In this document: one piece after another, positions 29,151-39,143 of the stretch
Layout: each line of letters begins with the position of its first letter
Numbering within the stretch: position 1 is the stretch's first letter
Assembly (NCBI GenBank): GCA_027492205.1
Contig: JAOZFN010000006.1
Location: 7,369-71,368, forward strand
Reading direction: 5' to 3'
Source: Thermoproteota archaeon
GTDB taxonomy: Archaea > Korarchaeota > Korarchaeia > Korarchaeales > Korarchaeaceae
Length of the DNA stretch: 64,000 bases
Position numbers and translations under genes: made by a program
Notes under the pieces: model-generated
What the model saw: only the letters and a program-made list of their open reading frames with translations
The model's database searches: none
What the model was told of the DNA's origin: nothing

Positions 29151-29466
29151 GCGGAGATCACCCCCGCCACCTCTCGACAGGGCCCGCCTGAGGCCCATCG
29201 GGGTCGTCGAGAGGGTCACGAACTCGCGAAACTTCCTTGTTAGGTATGGAGGACCCGTGGAGTATGATCCCAAGGATCTTAAAGTCGTAGACGAGGAACT
29301 CCGGGTGGTCGGCGTGGTTCGAGACGTGATCGGCCCGGTTTCCGCGCCGTTCTTCCTGGTCAAAGTGACGATTCCCATCGATGAGGCCAAGGGCTACGTG
29401 GGCAGGAGGCTCTACCTCTTGGAGCCGCCGAGCATTTTGGCAAGGAAATTAAGGAACAGCGGATAG
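29140..29466 (+). CDS. gar1: Gar1-like H/ACA RNP protein (5' end uncertain)
   Basis: [61 protein letters not shown]; frame is open upstream of the listed GTG 29257; candidate CTG at 29140 after GGAGGAGGAG. Confidence 0.75.
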   Translation: MPRERRSPPPPLDRARLRPIGVVERVTNSRNFLVRYGGPVEYDPKDLKVVDEELRVVGVVRDVIGPVSAPFFLVKVTIPIDEAKGYVGRRLYLLEPPSILARKLRNSG

Positions 29467-29482
29467 GTCACTCTAGGTGAGG

Positions 29483-29659
29483 ATGCCAGCTAAGTCGGAG
29501 CGGGCGGCGAGCGCGGCGAGGTATGAGCAGAGTGCGCTGAAACTGATAGAGAGGCTCTTGAGCCTTCCGTGCACCAAGTGCCCAAATCTAGGAAGGTGTT
29601 ACGACTCAGCTGCGTTGGAGTGTGGGGAGCTAACTACTTACCTCCTACGAGATCCCTGA
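29483..29659 (+). CDS. small Cys-rich protein, possible Fe-S/Zn domain
   Basis: CTKCPNLGRCYDSAALECGELTTYLL (Cx2Cx5Cx7C); SD AGGTGAGG precedes ATG. Confidence 0.55.
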   Translation: MPAKSERAASAARYEQSALKLIERLLSLPCTKCPNLGRCYDSAALECGELTTYLLRDP

Positions 29660-30821
29660 CGACCTCCTCGATCTCGCCGATGGAGGCATCCGTCTTGATC
29701 GACTTTTTCTCGCAGTGAACCAGGCTCGCTCTGAATCCGCGGGATCTCAGTGCTTTCACCGCGGCCCGGGGGCTTGGCGAGGGCAGCTTCCTCCTACTCG
29801 CCAAGAGATCTAGGTCGTAGTAGAGTGGAGGCATCCCGAGTTCCTGCGAGAGGGACTCAACTATCTCTCTAGCCTCCTCTGAGAACCAGACGCTCTCATT
29901 CAGCTTTTTGAGGGTCGGTTTCACTACCCCCTCGTCGAGAATGTTCCCGACCCAAAGGGGCCCCAGCTTTTCGAGCCTCGATCCGCAGTGGGGACAGGAC
30001 TCCTCCTTCGGCGGGTACCTGCCCTGCTGGATCATCCTCCAGCCGCAGCGGGGGCAATAAGACACCCACCCGAGCATCTCCCTCAGGGACTCCGAGGCCT
30101 TCGTGGCCCCCCTCTCCACCCTGAAGTAAACCCTGGCGTAGTGCCGCGTCGCATGCGCCAGAACGGGCCTCACCGCGAGGTCATAGACGGCGGCAACCCT
30201 AGCCGCGTACGCCGCCAAGATCCTGAGGCCCGCCTCCTTGTGAAATTCCACCTTCCTCCCGTGGGCGAAGTAGACCCGGAAAAGCTTGTCGGGATACACC
30301 CCGTACAGCACAGGCGTGTCGGTCGCGGTCACGGCCAGGATACCGCCGATCCTGACCGCCCCCACGGCCGCCCAGAGGAAGAGTGAAGGCGTTCCGAAGG
30401 GGTCCACGTCTAGGTAGTCTACTCCCCCGCTCTCCTTGAGGGAGAGTGAGGCGAGGTTCGCGTCCATCAGCCACGCATCTACTGAGCCCTCAAGCCCATT
30501 TCTCCTTATCCCGAGCCTTATGGCGTGGTACGCCAGGGGGTTCCTGTCGTTCGCAATCACCGCCGCGCCGGCCTCTGCGGCGAGCCTCAGCGCCCTCACG
30601 CCTGATGCGGCCATTATGTCGGCGGCGACGACCTCTTCACCCAGCAGGGAAGCGACGGCAACCGCGATATCCCTGTTGGACCTCATGTCGGGGTTGTAAA
30701 AGACGCGGGCCTTGGTGTAAGCTAGCCCCAGCCTCTCCAGCTCCTCAAGCTCTGAGGCGTAGAACCTCACAGCGCCCTCCTCGTACTCCGCAAGCGAAAC
30801 CGTTATTCTGCCTCGATCCAC
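29634..30821 (-). CDS. trm1: tRNA (guanine-26) dimethyltransferase Trm1
   Basis: VFYNPDMRSNRDIAVAV; YLDVDPFGTPSLFLWAAV; AVTATDTPVLYGVYP; zinc pairs CPRC/CPHC. Confidence 0.95.
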   Translation of the reverse strand: MDRGRITVSLAEYEEGAVRFYASELEELERLGLAYTKARVFYNPDMRSNRDIAVAVASLLGEEVVAADIMAASGVRALRLAAEAGAAVIANDRNPLAYHAIRLGIRRNGLEGSVDAWLMDANLASLSLKESGGVDYLDVDPFGTPSLFLWAAVGAVRIGGILAVTATDTPVLYGVYPDKLFRVYFAHGRKVEFHKEAGLRILAAYAARVAAVYDLAVRPVLAHATRHYARVYFRVERGATKASESLREMLGWVSYCPRCGWRMIQQGRYPPKEESCPHCGSRLEKLGPLWVGNILDEGVVKPTLKKLNESVWFSEEAREIVESLSQELGMPPLYYDLDLLASRRKLPSPSPRAAVKALRSRGFRASLVHCEKKSIKTDASIGEIEEVVRDLVGGK

Positions 30822-30838
30822 CAGCCCGCGGGGGCTCG

Positions 30839-31375
30839 TTGGCAGTAAAAAACTTCATTTTGAGGGGCAGACCCGGCTCTGGAAAATCTACTGCCGCCCA
30901 GATCGCGAGGCAAAGGCTGTCAGAGGCCGGACTCAGGGTAGCTGGCATCGTGACCCCCGAGGTTAGGTTGGGCCGCTCGAGGGTGGGCTTTGAGGTGGTG
31001 GACCTTGCGACAGGGAGGAGGGCGACGTTTGCCCACGTTGACATCCCCTCGGAGACAAGGGTCTCCAAGTACGGCATCTCCATCGAGCTCTTCGAGCAGG
31101 TCGCCGTCCCTGCCCTGGAGGCCGCCCTCAAGGCTGACGTGGCGCTCGTCGACGAGATAGGAAAGATGGAGCTGTTCAGCGATCTCTTCAAGTCGCTGGT
31201 GGTGAGGTTACTGGACTCAGACGTCCCGGTAATAGGGACGGCTCCGTTCTACGACCTCCCATTCCTTCGGGATGTGTTGAGGAGAGGAGACGTGAGGGTG
31301 ATTTGGGTTAGGCGCGGAGAGGCTGAGCGGGTGGCGGAGACGCTGACCGGCGAGGTTATGAGGCTTGTGAGGTAG
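30839..31375 (+). CDS. THEP1-type nucleoside triphosphatase (TTG start)
   Basis: NFILRGRPGSGKSTAAQIA; VAGIVTPEVRLGRSRVGFEVVDLATG; ALVDEIGKMELFS. Confidence 0.9.
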   Translation: MAVKNFILRGRPGSGKSTAAQIARQRLSEAGLRVAGIVTPEVRLGRSRVGFEVVDLATGRRATFAHVDIPSETRVSKYGISIELFEQVAVPALEAALKADVALVDEIGKMELFSDLFKSLVVRLLDSDVPVIGTAPFYDLPFLRDVLRRGDVRVIWVRRGEAERVAETLTGEVMRLVR

Positions 31376-31401
31376 CCTACATCCCGACCGCAGGGCCCGG
31401 T

Positions 31402-32094
31402 TCACTTCTTGGCCACTATCATGGCGTGCTTCGGATCAAAGGGCGCGAGGTCCACCCTCTCCAATACCTTCAACCCCCCGCGCGTTAGCCTGTCCTCCAC
31501 CAGCCTGTAGACTTTCTTGGGCGGCAGCGTCACGTCTATGCTGCTAGCTTTCACGGCGATCACCGCGTAGCCACCCCTTCTCAAGTAGACCTCCGCGTTC
31601 TTGAGCAGGATCTCAGCCTGATCCGGTTGGGCGACATCGACGTACAGGACGTCCACCATCTCGACGACGTGAGCGTATTCCTCCGGCCTCCTGGCCGAGG
31701 CCAGGATCGGGACGATGTTCCGTCTCGCGTCGGCCACAGGGAGGAGTTCTCTGAGCACCCTCTGGGAGATCTCGACGCCGTATATGACGCCCTTCCCCCC
31801 GATTATGTCGCTGAAGTGAGAGGCAGTCGTCCCAGACGCTATTCCCAAGTAGAGTATTCGGCTCCCTGGCCTAATGGGGAAGTTCTTCAGGCCGTTGAGT
31901 ATGGCCGCGGCGGGCTTCGACCTCCTGGGAGGCCAGATCCGATATTCCTTCCCGTTCACGACTACGCTGACTTCGTCATAGCTCCTGAACCCCGGGACTA
32001 GGTTCAGCGTGGCCAGATTCCTCCGCCGGCCGTCTTGGATCCAAAAGACGCCCTTAAAGCTCTTGTGCGGGGAGGCCCTTGGACCCCTGCTCAT
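31402..32094 (-). CDS. flpA: fibrillarin-like rRNA/tRNA 2'-O-methyltransferase
   Basis: ILYLGIASGTTASHFSDIIG; GVIYGVEISQRVLREL; VDVLYVDVAQPDQAEIL. Confidence 0.96.
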   Translation of the reverse strand: MSRGPRASPHKSFKGVFWIQDGRRRNLATLNLVPGFRSYDEVSVVVNGKEYRIWPPRRSKPAAAILNGLKNFPIRPGSRILYLGIASGTTASHFSDIIGGKGVIYGVEISQRVLRELLPVADARRNIVPILASARRPEEYAHVVEMVDVLYVDVAQPDQAEILLKNAEVYLRRGGYAVIAVKASSIDVTLPPKKVYRLVEDRLTRGGLKVLERVDLAPFDPKHAMIVAKK

Positions 32095-33239
32095 CTCTTA
32101 CCACCCCTCAGCTCCGCCAGCCGGCGATCGATCTCGGCCCGCAGCTGGTCTCCCACAAACTTACCCCTTCCGAACGCGTCTACCCTTGCGGCTATGGCTA
32201 TCTTGGAGGCTAACAGCCTGGCAATCTTCCCTCTGAACTTCTTAGGAGCGGTCCTGACTTCTTTGGCCTGGAACAGGACGCCGTGCTTCGGTGGCTTCGT
32301 GCCCCTGGTGAGGTGAAGGAAGATGGCCTTTTGGGCCCCCAGGATTTGGATTGAGCTTGCTGGGAGGGACGCCAGCCTTTTCAATCCACCGGCGATCGCT
32401 ATCAGCCTGGCGGCCACTAGAGGGGACACCACGGCGGAGAGGTTTGGCGCCACCTGGCGCATGAGGTCCTCTATGTACCCCTCGACCTGCTCCCTCGTCT
32501 CGTAGAGCTTCACCCACCTTTTAGCCACCGTCGCTATTGCGTTAAGGTCCTCGGCAGGTAGATCTGCACCGATTGAGTTCTTCGCCGCTTCCTCTACCCT
32601 CTCGGCGAGGGCCTTGTCCACGCCGATCCTCCTGAGCGCCTCCTTGGTGATCCTCTCCCGGGCCGTCAGCTCGGCCGCGATCAGCGCGTAGGTGTAGTGA
32701 TCCTCAACCAGCGAGTCGAGTTCTGGGAAGTATATCGAGTACCATTCCCTGATGGCGGGTATGAGCACGTTTAGGGACTTGTTTAGATGATCCACGTAGT
32801 CTATGGCCCTGATAATCAGGTTGTCCCTCTGGGACAGATCGTCCTTGATTCGCCTTCTGCTGATCTCGATTCCAACCTGAGTGACGTAGTCGTTGTACTC
32901 CCTCCTATCGCCCTGGAAACCCATCTCCTTAGCGATCTGGAGAGCCCTCTCTCGAACGGCCCTAGCGACCGGGGAGTTGAGGTCAACGATCACGCGCCCC
33001 GAGTAGCCCAACGAGGATGCGAGTTCGCGGGATGGAACCACGACCTCTTCTACCTCGCCCCCCATGCTTTCTATGGCCGCCTGGACCTCCTCAACCTGGG
33101 GAAATGACCTCCCCAAGCTAAGGAGGTAGAGCGACTCACCCGCATCTTCGGGGGAGGAGAACACCGAGTAGAAGAGCGCGTTTCCATCTCCGTCAAGGAG
33201 GAGAATTCCAAACGGGTGGGCGACGACGTGAACCCTCAA
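32091..33239 (-). CDS. nop5: Nop5/Nop56/58 C/D RNP core protein
   Basis: IRAIDYVDHLNKSLNVLIPAIREWYSIYFPELDSLVEDHYTYA; NLSAVVSPLVAARLIAIAGGLKRLASLPASSIQILGAQKAIFLHL. Confidence 0.97.
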   Translation of the reverse strand: MRVHVVAHPFGILLLDGDGNALFYSVFSSPEDAGESLYLLSLGRSFPQVEEVQAAIESMGGEVEEVVVPSRELASSLGYSGRVIVDLNSPVARAVRERALQIAKEMGFQGDRREYNDYVTQVGIEISRRRIKDDLSQRDNLIIRAIDYVDHLNKSLNVLIPAIREWYSIYFPELDSLVEDHYTYALIAAELTARERITKEALRRIGVDKALAERVEEAAKNSIGADLPAEDLNAIATVAKRWVKLYETREQVEGYIEDLMRQVAPNLSAVVSPLVAARLIAIAGGLKRLASLPASSIQILGAQKAIFLHLTRGTKPPKHGVLFQAKEVRTAPKKFRGKIARLLASKIAIAARVDAFGRGKFVGDQLRAEIDRRLAELRGGKR

Positions 33240-33263
33240 GAGAACCGCCCGGCCCTGGCGAAT

Positions 33264-33431
33264 TCAGAAGGGATTCTGACCGGGCTTTCTCCCTAGGATG
33301 TACCTCTTCCTATAGAGGGACTTTATCCTGACCCTGGGCACAGGGGATCTCCTCGGCCTGGCCTCCACCTTCGGAGTCAGCGATCGAACCTTACCAGCCT
33401 TGTTGAGCGCACCGTGAGTTCCTCTGGGCAT
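33264..33431 (-). CDS. rps30e: ribosomal protein eS30 (absent from ORF track)
   Basis: Minus reading gives MPRGTHGALNKAGKVRSLTPKVEARPRRSPVPRVRIKSLYRKRYILGRKPGQNPF*. Confidence 0.93.
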   Translation of the reverse strand: MPRGTHGALNKAGKVRSLTPKVEARPRRSPVPRVRIKSLYRKRYILGRKPGQNPF

Positions 33432-33469
33432 TCACATCCCTCCCGATGAGTTCTCTGGATCATCATATT

Positions 33470-35521
33470 TTAATGTGTCGCGCCCTCCTCATCCAACAGG
33501 CTCCTCCTGTACTCCCAGACTATGCTAAGGATATCTCCTCCGTCTTCTCCCTCTCCAGCCTCGCTTTCCTCCTTAACTGGCTCGGGAGGCCTCCTTCTCG
33601 CGGCGACCCGCAGCAGGAACTCCTCGCGAACGTGCGGGATAGCGCCCTTCCAGCGAATCTCCACCGAGTTGGTGCTGGTCACAAAGATTCCCTCCTCCTC
33701 CAACATGGAGAGCACCTCGGGCGGGGGAGGTGAGCAGGAGTGGACGATGGCCCATACTCCTGCGTCTTTGAGAAGCCTCACTGACCTCGGTCCGGCGGTG
33801 GAGGCGTCTCCGACTAGAACGACGTCTCCTTCCGAGAGAACTCCCCTCACGATCGCCTCCTCCAGTGTAGACCTCGAGAGATTCTCCACGGCCTTTATAG
33901 GTACCCAGCCTGGCCCCAGGTCGCTTCTCGCCACGTCCCTCCTGAGAGATCTGAGCTCGGCCCTCAGCGAATCTATCATCGCGTCCCTCCTCCCAACGTC
34001 CGCCTCTAGCTCGCGAATTCTCTCCCTGAGCTGAGACACCAGTCTGTCCCTCTCTAGCTCTCTCTTCCTCTGATGTCTTATCTTATCTAGTTCCTCCATG
34101 AGCTTTGTGATCTCTCTCTCCAACTCCCTGACCTTCCTCCTGTAGTACTCCAGCTCCTCCTCGAGAGACCTGATCTTCTCGGTCTTGGACCTAAGTATCC
34201 TCCTTAGCTCTATGATCTCCCTCTGTTTGGCCTTGAGCGTCTCAACCTGCTCTTCTCGACCGTCTTTCCCTTCACTCCTTATCCTGGAGCCCTCTATCGC
34301 CTCCACTATAGAGGCCCCCCTCGTCAGGAGTTCATACAACCTGGTCCTGTCAACGAGTCCAAGGCCGCCGTCCATCTCTCTAAGGTGCCCCTCCGCCTTC
34401 TCAAAGAGGGTTCTCATCCTTTGATAGACCTTGATCAGCGGGGCGAGGGCATCCCTTTCGTGGGAAGATCCCACCGAGATTCCTTGCCTCTCCTCGAACT
34501 CTCTTACGATCTTGATCTTGTCCTCTATCTTCATGTGCTCGTTCAACGCGACCAACCTTGCCCCAAAGGCCTGGGCGATCTTAACGACGTTCTTCGGTGG
34601 CGGAGACACGTCGGTCGTTATGAGGACCGGCCTACCGTACTGCGCCAGAGTCTCGATAACCTCTGATCTGGAGGCCCTCCTCAGAGTTTCAAGGCCCAGT
34701 ATGCGACCGTAGAGATCCATCACGGCGATCCCGATGGACATTCCCGGATCTATCCCGACCATTATGGGTCTAGGCCTTCTGCTGAGTTCGGTCCTCGTGA
34801 ACTCTATCCTCTTCCTCCAGGAGGGCTCTATGTGAACCTTGACGGGCCCCCACTCGTGCTCCCTCACGACGGAGAGGATGCTCTCCTTGGGCGCGTAGAC
34901 GATGAACTCGGCCCTCTTCAGCCCTCCAGGCCCCCTCTCCACGTAGAGGTCGTAGTCTATTCCCACCCTGTCGAACTCGGCGGACACGCGATTTGCCTCG
35001 CTGAGGATGGCCGCCTCGATGAACCTCTTCCACCTGGCGCTCCCTGATCCGCCCTGCCTCACGCTCCTGTTCTTCGATATCACGACCCTGTACTCAGGGT
35101 TGAAGGCCACCACCTCGGAGCCGTATCCCAACGCGGCCAGCTCCGCGATGAGTTTGGCGCTCTCAAGAGAGCCAGGCTTCCCATCGTACTCCAGCCCGGC
35201 GTCGCGCGCGAGCTTTCGCAGGGGAACTCCCTCCCCGGGAGGACCGGTCACTTGGATGATCTTGACATCCTCAGGGATCGAAGCCACGAGCCTCTTGAGA
35301 GATCTGGAGTCCTTTGCCAGTTCGAATATGTTGTCGACCGCGAGGTATCCCCTCGACATCTGTCTGACTATTCGAAGGATCTCGGCCAGCGTGATCCCGT
35401 CGAAGAGCTCGGGCTCCCCACTGTCACTCAGTAGGCAAGCGGAGTACTTGGGTGCTGCCTTTCCCCTGGGGGAACCAGCCTTGATGTCAACCCCCAGGAC
35501 GGGAGTCCGCAGGTATCTCAA
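33470..35521 (-). CDS. DUF460-family protein (RNase H-like fold domain plus long coiled coil)
   Basis: VMVGIDPGMSIGIAVMDLYGRILGLETLRRASRSEVIETL; central K/E/R coiled-coil. Confidence 0.85.
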   Translation of the reverse strand: MRYLRTPVLGVDIKAGSPRGKAAPKYSACLLSDSGEPELFDGITLAEILRIVRQMSRGYLAVDNIFELAKDSRSLKRLVASIPEDVKIIQVTGPPGEGVPLRKLARDAGLEYDGKPGSLESAKLIAELAALGYGSEVVAFNPEYRVVISKNRSVRQGGSGSARWKRFIEAAILSEANRVSAEFDRVGIDYDLYVERGPGGLKRAEFIVYAPKESILSVVREHEWGPVKVHIEPSWRKRIEFTRTELSRRPRPIMVGIDPGMSIGIAVMDLYGRILGLETLRRASRSEVIETLAQYGRPVLITTDVSPPPKNVVKIAQAFGARLVALNEHMKIEDKIKIVREFEERQGISVGSSHERDALAPLIKVYQRMRTLFEKAEGHLREMDGGLGLVDRTRLYELLTRGASIVEAIEGSRIRSEGKDGREEQVETLKAKQREIIELRRILRSKTEKIRSLEEELEYYRRKVRELEREITKLMEELDKIRHQRKRELERDRLVSQLRERIRELEADVGRRDAMIDSLRAELRSLRRDVARSDLGPGWVPIKAVENLSRSTLEEAIVRGVLSEGDVVLVGDASTAGPRSVRLLKDAGVWAIVHSCSPPPPEVLSMLEEEGIFVTSTNSVEIRWKGAIPHVREEFLLRVAARRRPPEPVKEESEAGEGEDGGDILSIVWEYRRSLLDEEGATH

Positions 35522-35591
35522 CAGGGGGCGACCCTACCTAGGCGGCCGGCGCCCGGCGTTTTAAAGGTTCGGCGGTGGGAGGAGTAGCGAC

Positions 35592-36887
35592 ATGAAGCAC
35601 GTTCGCGCGGCGCCGATCTTCCTCGTGCTACTGACAACGCTGGCGTCAGCCGGTGCCGCGCAGCAGGTTGGAGTCTCTTTTCAGACAACGATCTCAAGCC
35701 CCTGCTACATAGGGCTACCCTGCAGGGTCAGGGTAAATCTCACAGCGACCCCTCCCGGGGTGGCCATCACAGGCCTGAGGTTATCACTTCCGTGGGGTCT
35801 GGTGAACCTCCTACCCGTTGAGATCTCGCCAAACGTCTTGGAGACGACCTTCACCCCCCCGTTGGAGGCCGAGCCCGGAATCTACTACGCCCTGCCCCAG
35901 CTGGTGGGGAGGGAAGAGGGTAGCGGGAGACTCGTGATAATCAGCGGGTCGCCCACGATGCTCAGGCTCAGCGAGCCCGACCTGGTTGGGAGGCTGACGC
36001 TCCACGTGGATGAGGTCACGTTACCGCCAGGGGGGTCGACGAGGGTTAACGTGACGTACCTGGTTCTCAACTTGCCGCCGGAGGTCTTTCCAAGGCTCGA
36101 CATACTAGTCAACGAGACGGAGGCCTACTCCTCTCCTCTGGCCGAATCTTCTGGCAGCGTGGTTACATCGGTAGTCGCTCCCGAGAACGCGAGATATCTC
36201 CTGATAACTGCCAAGCTTCGTGTGGGACTCTATGTCTTCGAAAACTCGACCCTCATATCTGTCGAGCGAGAGAAACCAGCCGTCAATATCGAGAAGGCGA
36301 TAGTACTCATTGAGGCAGCCAATCAATCCCTAATGCAGGCCCAGCTCCTCTTGGGGAGGGCCGCCTCGCAGGGGGTCCCGGTGTTCGAGGCGGGCGCGGC
36401 AGACCTCCTGGCCTCCGCGGATTACCTCCTGTTCGAGGCCCGCCGCGCGGCGTATCAGGGAAACGGCAGCGCGGCCAGACTCGCGATCCTGGCGTTCAAC
36501 CTAACTCAAGAGGCCTTAGGGAGAATATCGGAGGCGTACCTATCCTCTGCGGAATCTAGGGTGGTCGACCTCAACCTGACCCTCAGGCGGCTGAGGGACT
36601 TAGGGGCGCCTGAGCAACCCCTAGACCTTGCTGAGGAGAGGCTGAGGGAGGCGATCAACCTGACCCAGGAGATGAGGCGGACAGAACCGACCAACTTACC
36701 AGATCTCTATGAGAGGCTCGATGCCGTCCTGCTAGAGGCTTCTTCAGCGCTCGAAGAGGCGGAAAAGTCCAGAGAAGGTCGTGTCTCTCGGCTAATCGCC
36801 ATGACGGTTACCCTCACCGCCCTGATGCCGATACTCTACAGCTACGTGGCGCACAAGGCTTGGAGGCGCTTGCTGCGCCTAGGCTGA
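35592..36887 (+). CDS. secreted/anchored coiled-coil surface protein
   Basis: N-terminal signal, N-x-S/T sites, long helical part, C-terminal TM then short basic tail HKAWRRLLRLG. Confidence 0.6.
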   Translation: MKHVRAAPIFLVLLTTLASAGAAQQVGVSFQTTISSPCYIGLPCRVRVNLTATPPGVAITGLRLSLPWGLVNLLPVEISPNVLETTFTPPLEAEPGIYYALPQLVGREEGSGRLVIISGSPTMLRLSEPDLVGRLTLHVDEVTLPPGGSTRVNVTYLVLNLPPEVFPRLDILVNETEAYSSPLAESSGSVVTSVVAPENARYLLITAKLRVGLYVFENSTLISVEREKPAVNIEKAIVLIEAANQSLMQAQLLLGRAASQGVPVFEAGAADLLASADYLLFEARRAAYQGNGSAARLAILAFNLTQEALGRISEAYLSSAESRVVDLNLTLRRLRDLGAPEQPLDLAEERLREAINLTQEMRRTEPTNLPDLYERLDAVLLEASSALEEAEKSREGRVSRLIAMTVTLTALMPILYSYVAHKAWRRLLRLG

Positions 36888-36900
36888 CCAAGTTGGAGCG

Positions 36901-37140
36901 CTATTCCTCTACAGTGATGAAGAGGACGTTATTTCCCCTTATGAACAGCGTTCCGACGTTCCTCTTGACCTCCTTGCTGTGGGGGTCCCTCTCCTTGGCG
37001 GAGTCGAGCACCAGGTTCATCATGTCGTCAAAGCTGCGGAGTCTACCCGCGATCTCTATTCCGTTCTTCAGGCGAACGACGATCTCGCCGCCATAAGCAG
37101 CCTTGAGGTAGGATAGGGGAGACTGCTGCCCCTTCTGCAT
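36901..37140 (-). CDS. Lsm/Sm-like archaeal protein
   Basis: GGEIVVRLKNGIEIAGRLRSFDDMMNLVLDSAKE; VGTLFIRGNNVLFI. Confidence 0.93.
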   Translation of the reverse strand: MQKGQQSPLSYLKAAYGGEIVVRLKNGIEIAGRLRSFDDMMNLVLDSAKERDPHSKEVKRNVGTLFIRGNNVLFITVEE

Positions 37141-37219
37141 TCCATATCACCGCTTCCTCTCACTTCTCCGGTGGGAAAGAAGGTAGCGCCCCGCGAATAA
37201 ATAGGTTCCTACCCCCAGC

Positions 37220-37879
37220 TCACCTGGAGCTGAGGGCGATCCTCTCGACCTCTTCCTTCCTCCTGATGGCGTGGCTCCTGGTCCTGTCGTACTCGGCGGC
37301 CGCTATTATCTCCTCCGCGAGCGCCTCGGCCAGCGACGTGGGGCTTCTGAACGCCCTTATCGCCGCCCCCTGGGCTATGTTCCTCAGGGCGAGGTCCACC
37401 ATCCTCGTCGGCGACGTGTCGACCGCGTGGAAGTAGGTCACTCCACCGTACATGATCCTGGTTACCTCCTCCCTTATGGCGGCGTTTTCTATGGCCCTCA
37501 GGAGGACCTTCACGGGGTTCTCCCCAGTCCTCAGCTCGATTATCTCGAACGCGTACTTGACGGTCCTGAGCGCCTTGAGCTTCTTACCCTGGTTCTTGCT
37601 GTTCACGTGATCCTTCTTGACGCCGGCGTTCTTAGCTTGCATCATCAACCTGTTGACCAGCCTCTCTACTATCATCACTTCGAGCTTGCCGAACGGCTTA
37701 TGCTCGTGCCTCCCGCCAGAGTGCGGCAGGTAGACTGGCTTGACGGAGATGACGCCCCTGAGAGCCGGGTTCTCGACCTCGACGTCGTCGAGGGGCCACC
37801 TGCCGAACAGCTTTATCTGGGGACCTTCCTTGACCTCTTTGACTTCCTCGACCCTGTCTTCCTCGCCCATGCAATTCAC
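37220..37879 (-). CDS. rps7: ribosomal protein uS7
   Basis: [63 protein letters not shown]. Confidence 0.97.
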   Translation of the reverse strand: MNCMGEEDRVEEVKEVKEGPQIKLFGRWPLDDVEVENPALRGVISVKPVYLPHSGGRHEHKPFGKLEVMIVERLVNRLMMQAKNAGVKKDHVNSKNQGKKLKALRTVKYAFEIIELRTGENPVKVLLRAIENAAIREEVTRIMYGGVTYFHAVDTSPTRMVDLALRNIAQGAAIRAFRSPTSLAEALAEEIIAAAEYDRTRSHAIRRKEEVERIALSSR

Positions 37880-38322
37880 CTCGTTGGCTTCTCCTTCTTA
37901 CCCGTTAAAATCGCCTGGAGGGAGACGTTGTTGACCTTGATGACCTTGTACCTGACTCCCGGTATGTCTCCGTAGCTCCTCCCCCTGGAGCCCCCGATCC
38001 CCTCAATGATCACCTCATCGTGCTCGTCAATCACGTTCAGGGCGCCGTCGCCTGGCGCGAAGGCGGTCACGACTATGCCGTTCTTCGCCAGCTGGACCCT
38101 GACAGCCTTCCTGAGCCCAGAGTGAGGCTGCCTGGCCTCCAGGCCGACCTTCTCTATCACGATTCCCCTGGCCATTGGGGCGCCCTCGAGAGGGTCGAAC
38201 CGCTCCTTGAGCCTGAGGACCCTCCTCCTGTACTTCCAGTCGTGCCACCTCTTCTCCTTGTACTTCTCTCTGAGGGTCCTAGCAGCGTACAGCCCGACCG
38301 GAGATTTCTTTCCCATCATCAA
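37876..38322 (-). CDS. rps12: ribosomal protein uS12
   Basis: [66 protein letters not shown]. Confidence 0.97.
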   Translation of the reverse strand: MMMGKKSPVGLYAARTLREKYKEKRWHDWKYRRRVLRLKERFDPLEGAPMARGIVIEKVGLEARQPHSGLRKAVRVQLAKNGIVVTAFAPGDGALNVIDEHDEVIIEGIGGSRGRSYGDIPGVRYKVIKVNNVSLQAILTGKKEKPTR

Positions 38323-38371
38323 CTCCCCTCTTGAGCCCGCTTATTCTCACTCCTCGGCCAGGGAGTCTCGC

Positions 38372-38836
38372 TCAGGCTATTTTAACGTTATCTATCCCCA
38401 TCCAACGCCTCGCCAGTATCCTCGCGCGCTTTATTCTCCTTCCCCCAGATCCAATGGCCACGCTCTTGTCCTCTTCCGGCACCTTGACTATAGCCACCTT
38501 CGCCCTCCCCCTCTTCACTATCCTGACCGAGCTGACGCGCGCCGGGCTCAGGAGGTTCTTGATGAACCTCACCGGATCGTCGCTGTACTCCACGACCTCA
38601 ATGTCCTTCTTCAGATCTCTCCAGAGCATTCTTCTCATTGCCTTCAGCTTCGATCCGTCTCTGCCCACGGCTACCCCCAGGTTTCCCGCGGACACCACGA
38701 AGATGAGCCTGTTTGCCTCCGGGTCCTCCACCACGTCGATGGCCGGCACCCCGAGCATTGTCTGAAAGAGCTGGAGGTACCTCACCTGCTGCTCGGTGAG
38801 CACTACCTTGCCCGGGGCCGGACCCCTCCCGCTCAA
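38372..38836 (-). CDS. nusA: NusA-like KH-domain protein
   Basis: LIFVVSAGNLGVAVGRDGSKLKAMRRML; IVKVPEEDKSVAIGSGGRRIKRARIL; operon position. Confidence 0.93.
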   Translation of the reverse strand: MSGRGPAPGKVVLTEQQVRYLQLFQTMLGVPAIDVVEDPEANRLIFVVSAGNLGVAVGRDGSKLKAMRRMLWRDLKKDIEVVEYSDDPVRFIKNLLSPARVSSVRIVKRGRAKVAIVKVPEEDKSVAIGSGGRRIKRARILARRWMGIDNVKIA

Positions 38837-39141
38837 GTTGAGACCACCTCAAGGATGGAGGACTCGCCCTCTTCCATTATGGCAGCGGCCGAGACGAAGA
38901 ACGGCTTCCTCATCGCCCTTCCCAGGCTGAGGCTCCCACCTTCGTGGAAGATCACAGGAACGCCCGCCATCTGGGCGAGGTACTCTATCTCCTTCCTTAT
39001 GCTCTCGGGCGCGTTCTTCGCCAGCACCACGAGCTTCGGCTTTTCCGTTCCCGTCTTCAGCAGCCTGACGACTTTCCTGGCCCCTATCAAAACCCTACCA
39101 GTAGAGTACGCCAGCCAGATCTCCTTATCGAGGTCCGGCAC
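38833..39141 (-). CDS. rpl30e: ribosomal protein eL30
   Basis: IWLAYSTGRVLIGARKVVRLLKTGTEKPKLVVLAKNAPESIRKEIEYLAQMAGVPV. Confidence 0.95.
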   Translation of the reverse strand: MPDLDKEIWLAYSTGRVLIGARKVVRLLKTGTEKPKLVVLAKNAPESIRKEIEYLAQMAGVPVIFHEGGSLSLGRAMRKPFFVSAAAIMEEGESSILEVVST

Positions 39142-39143
39142 GA

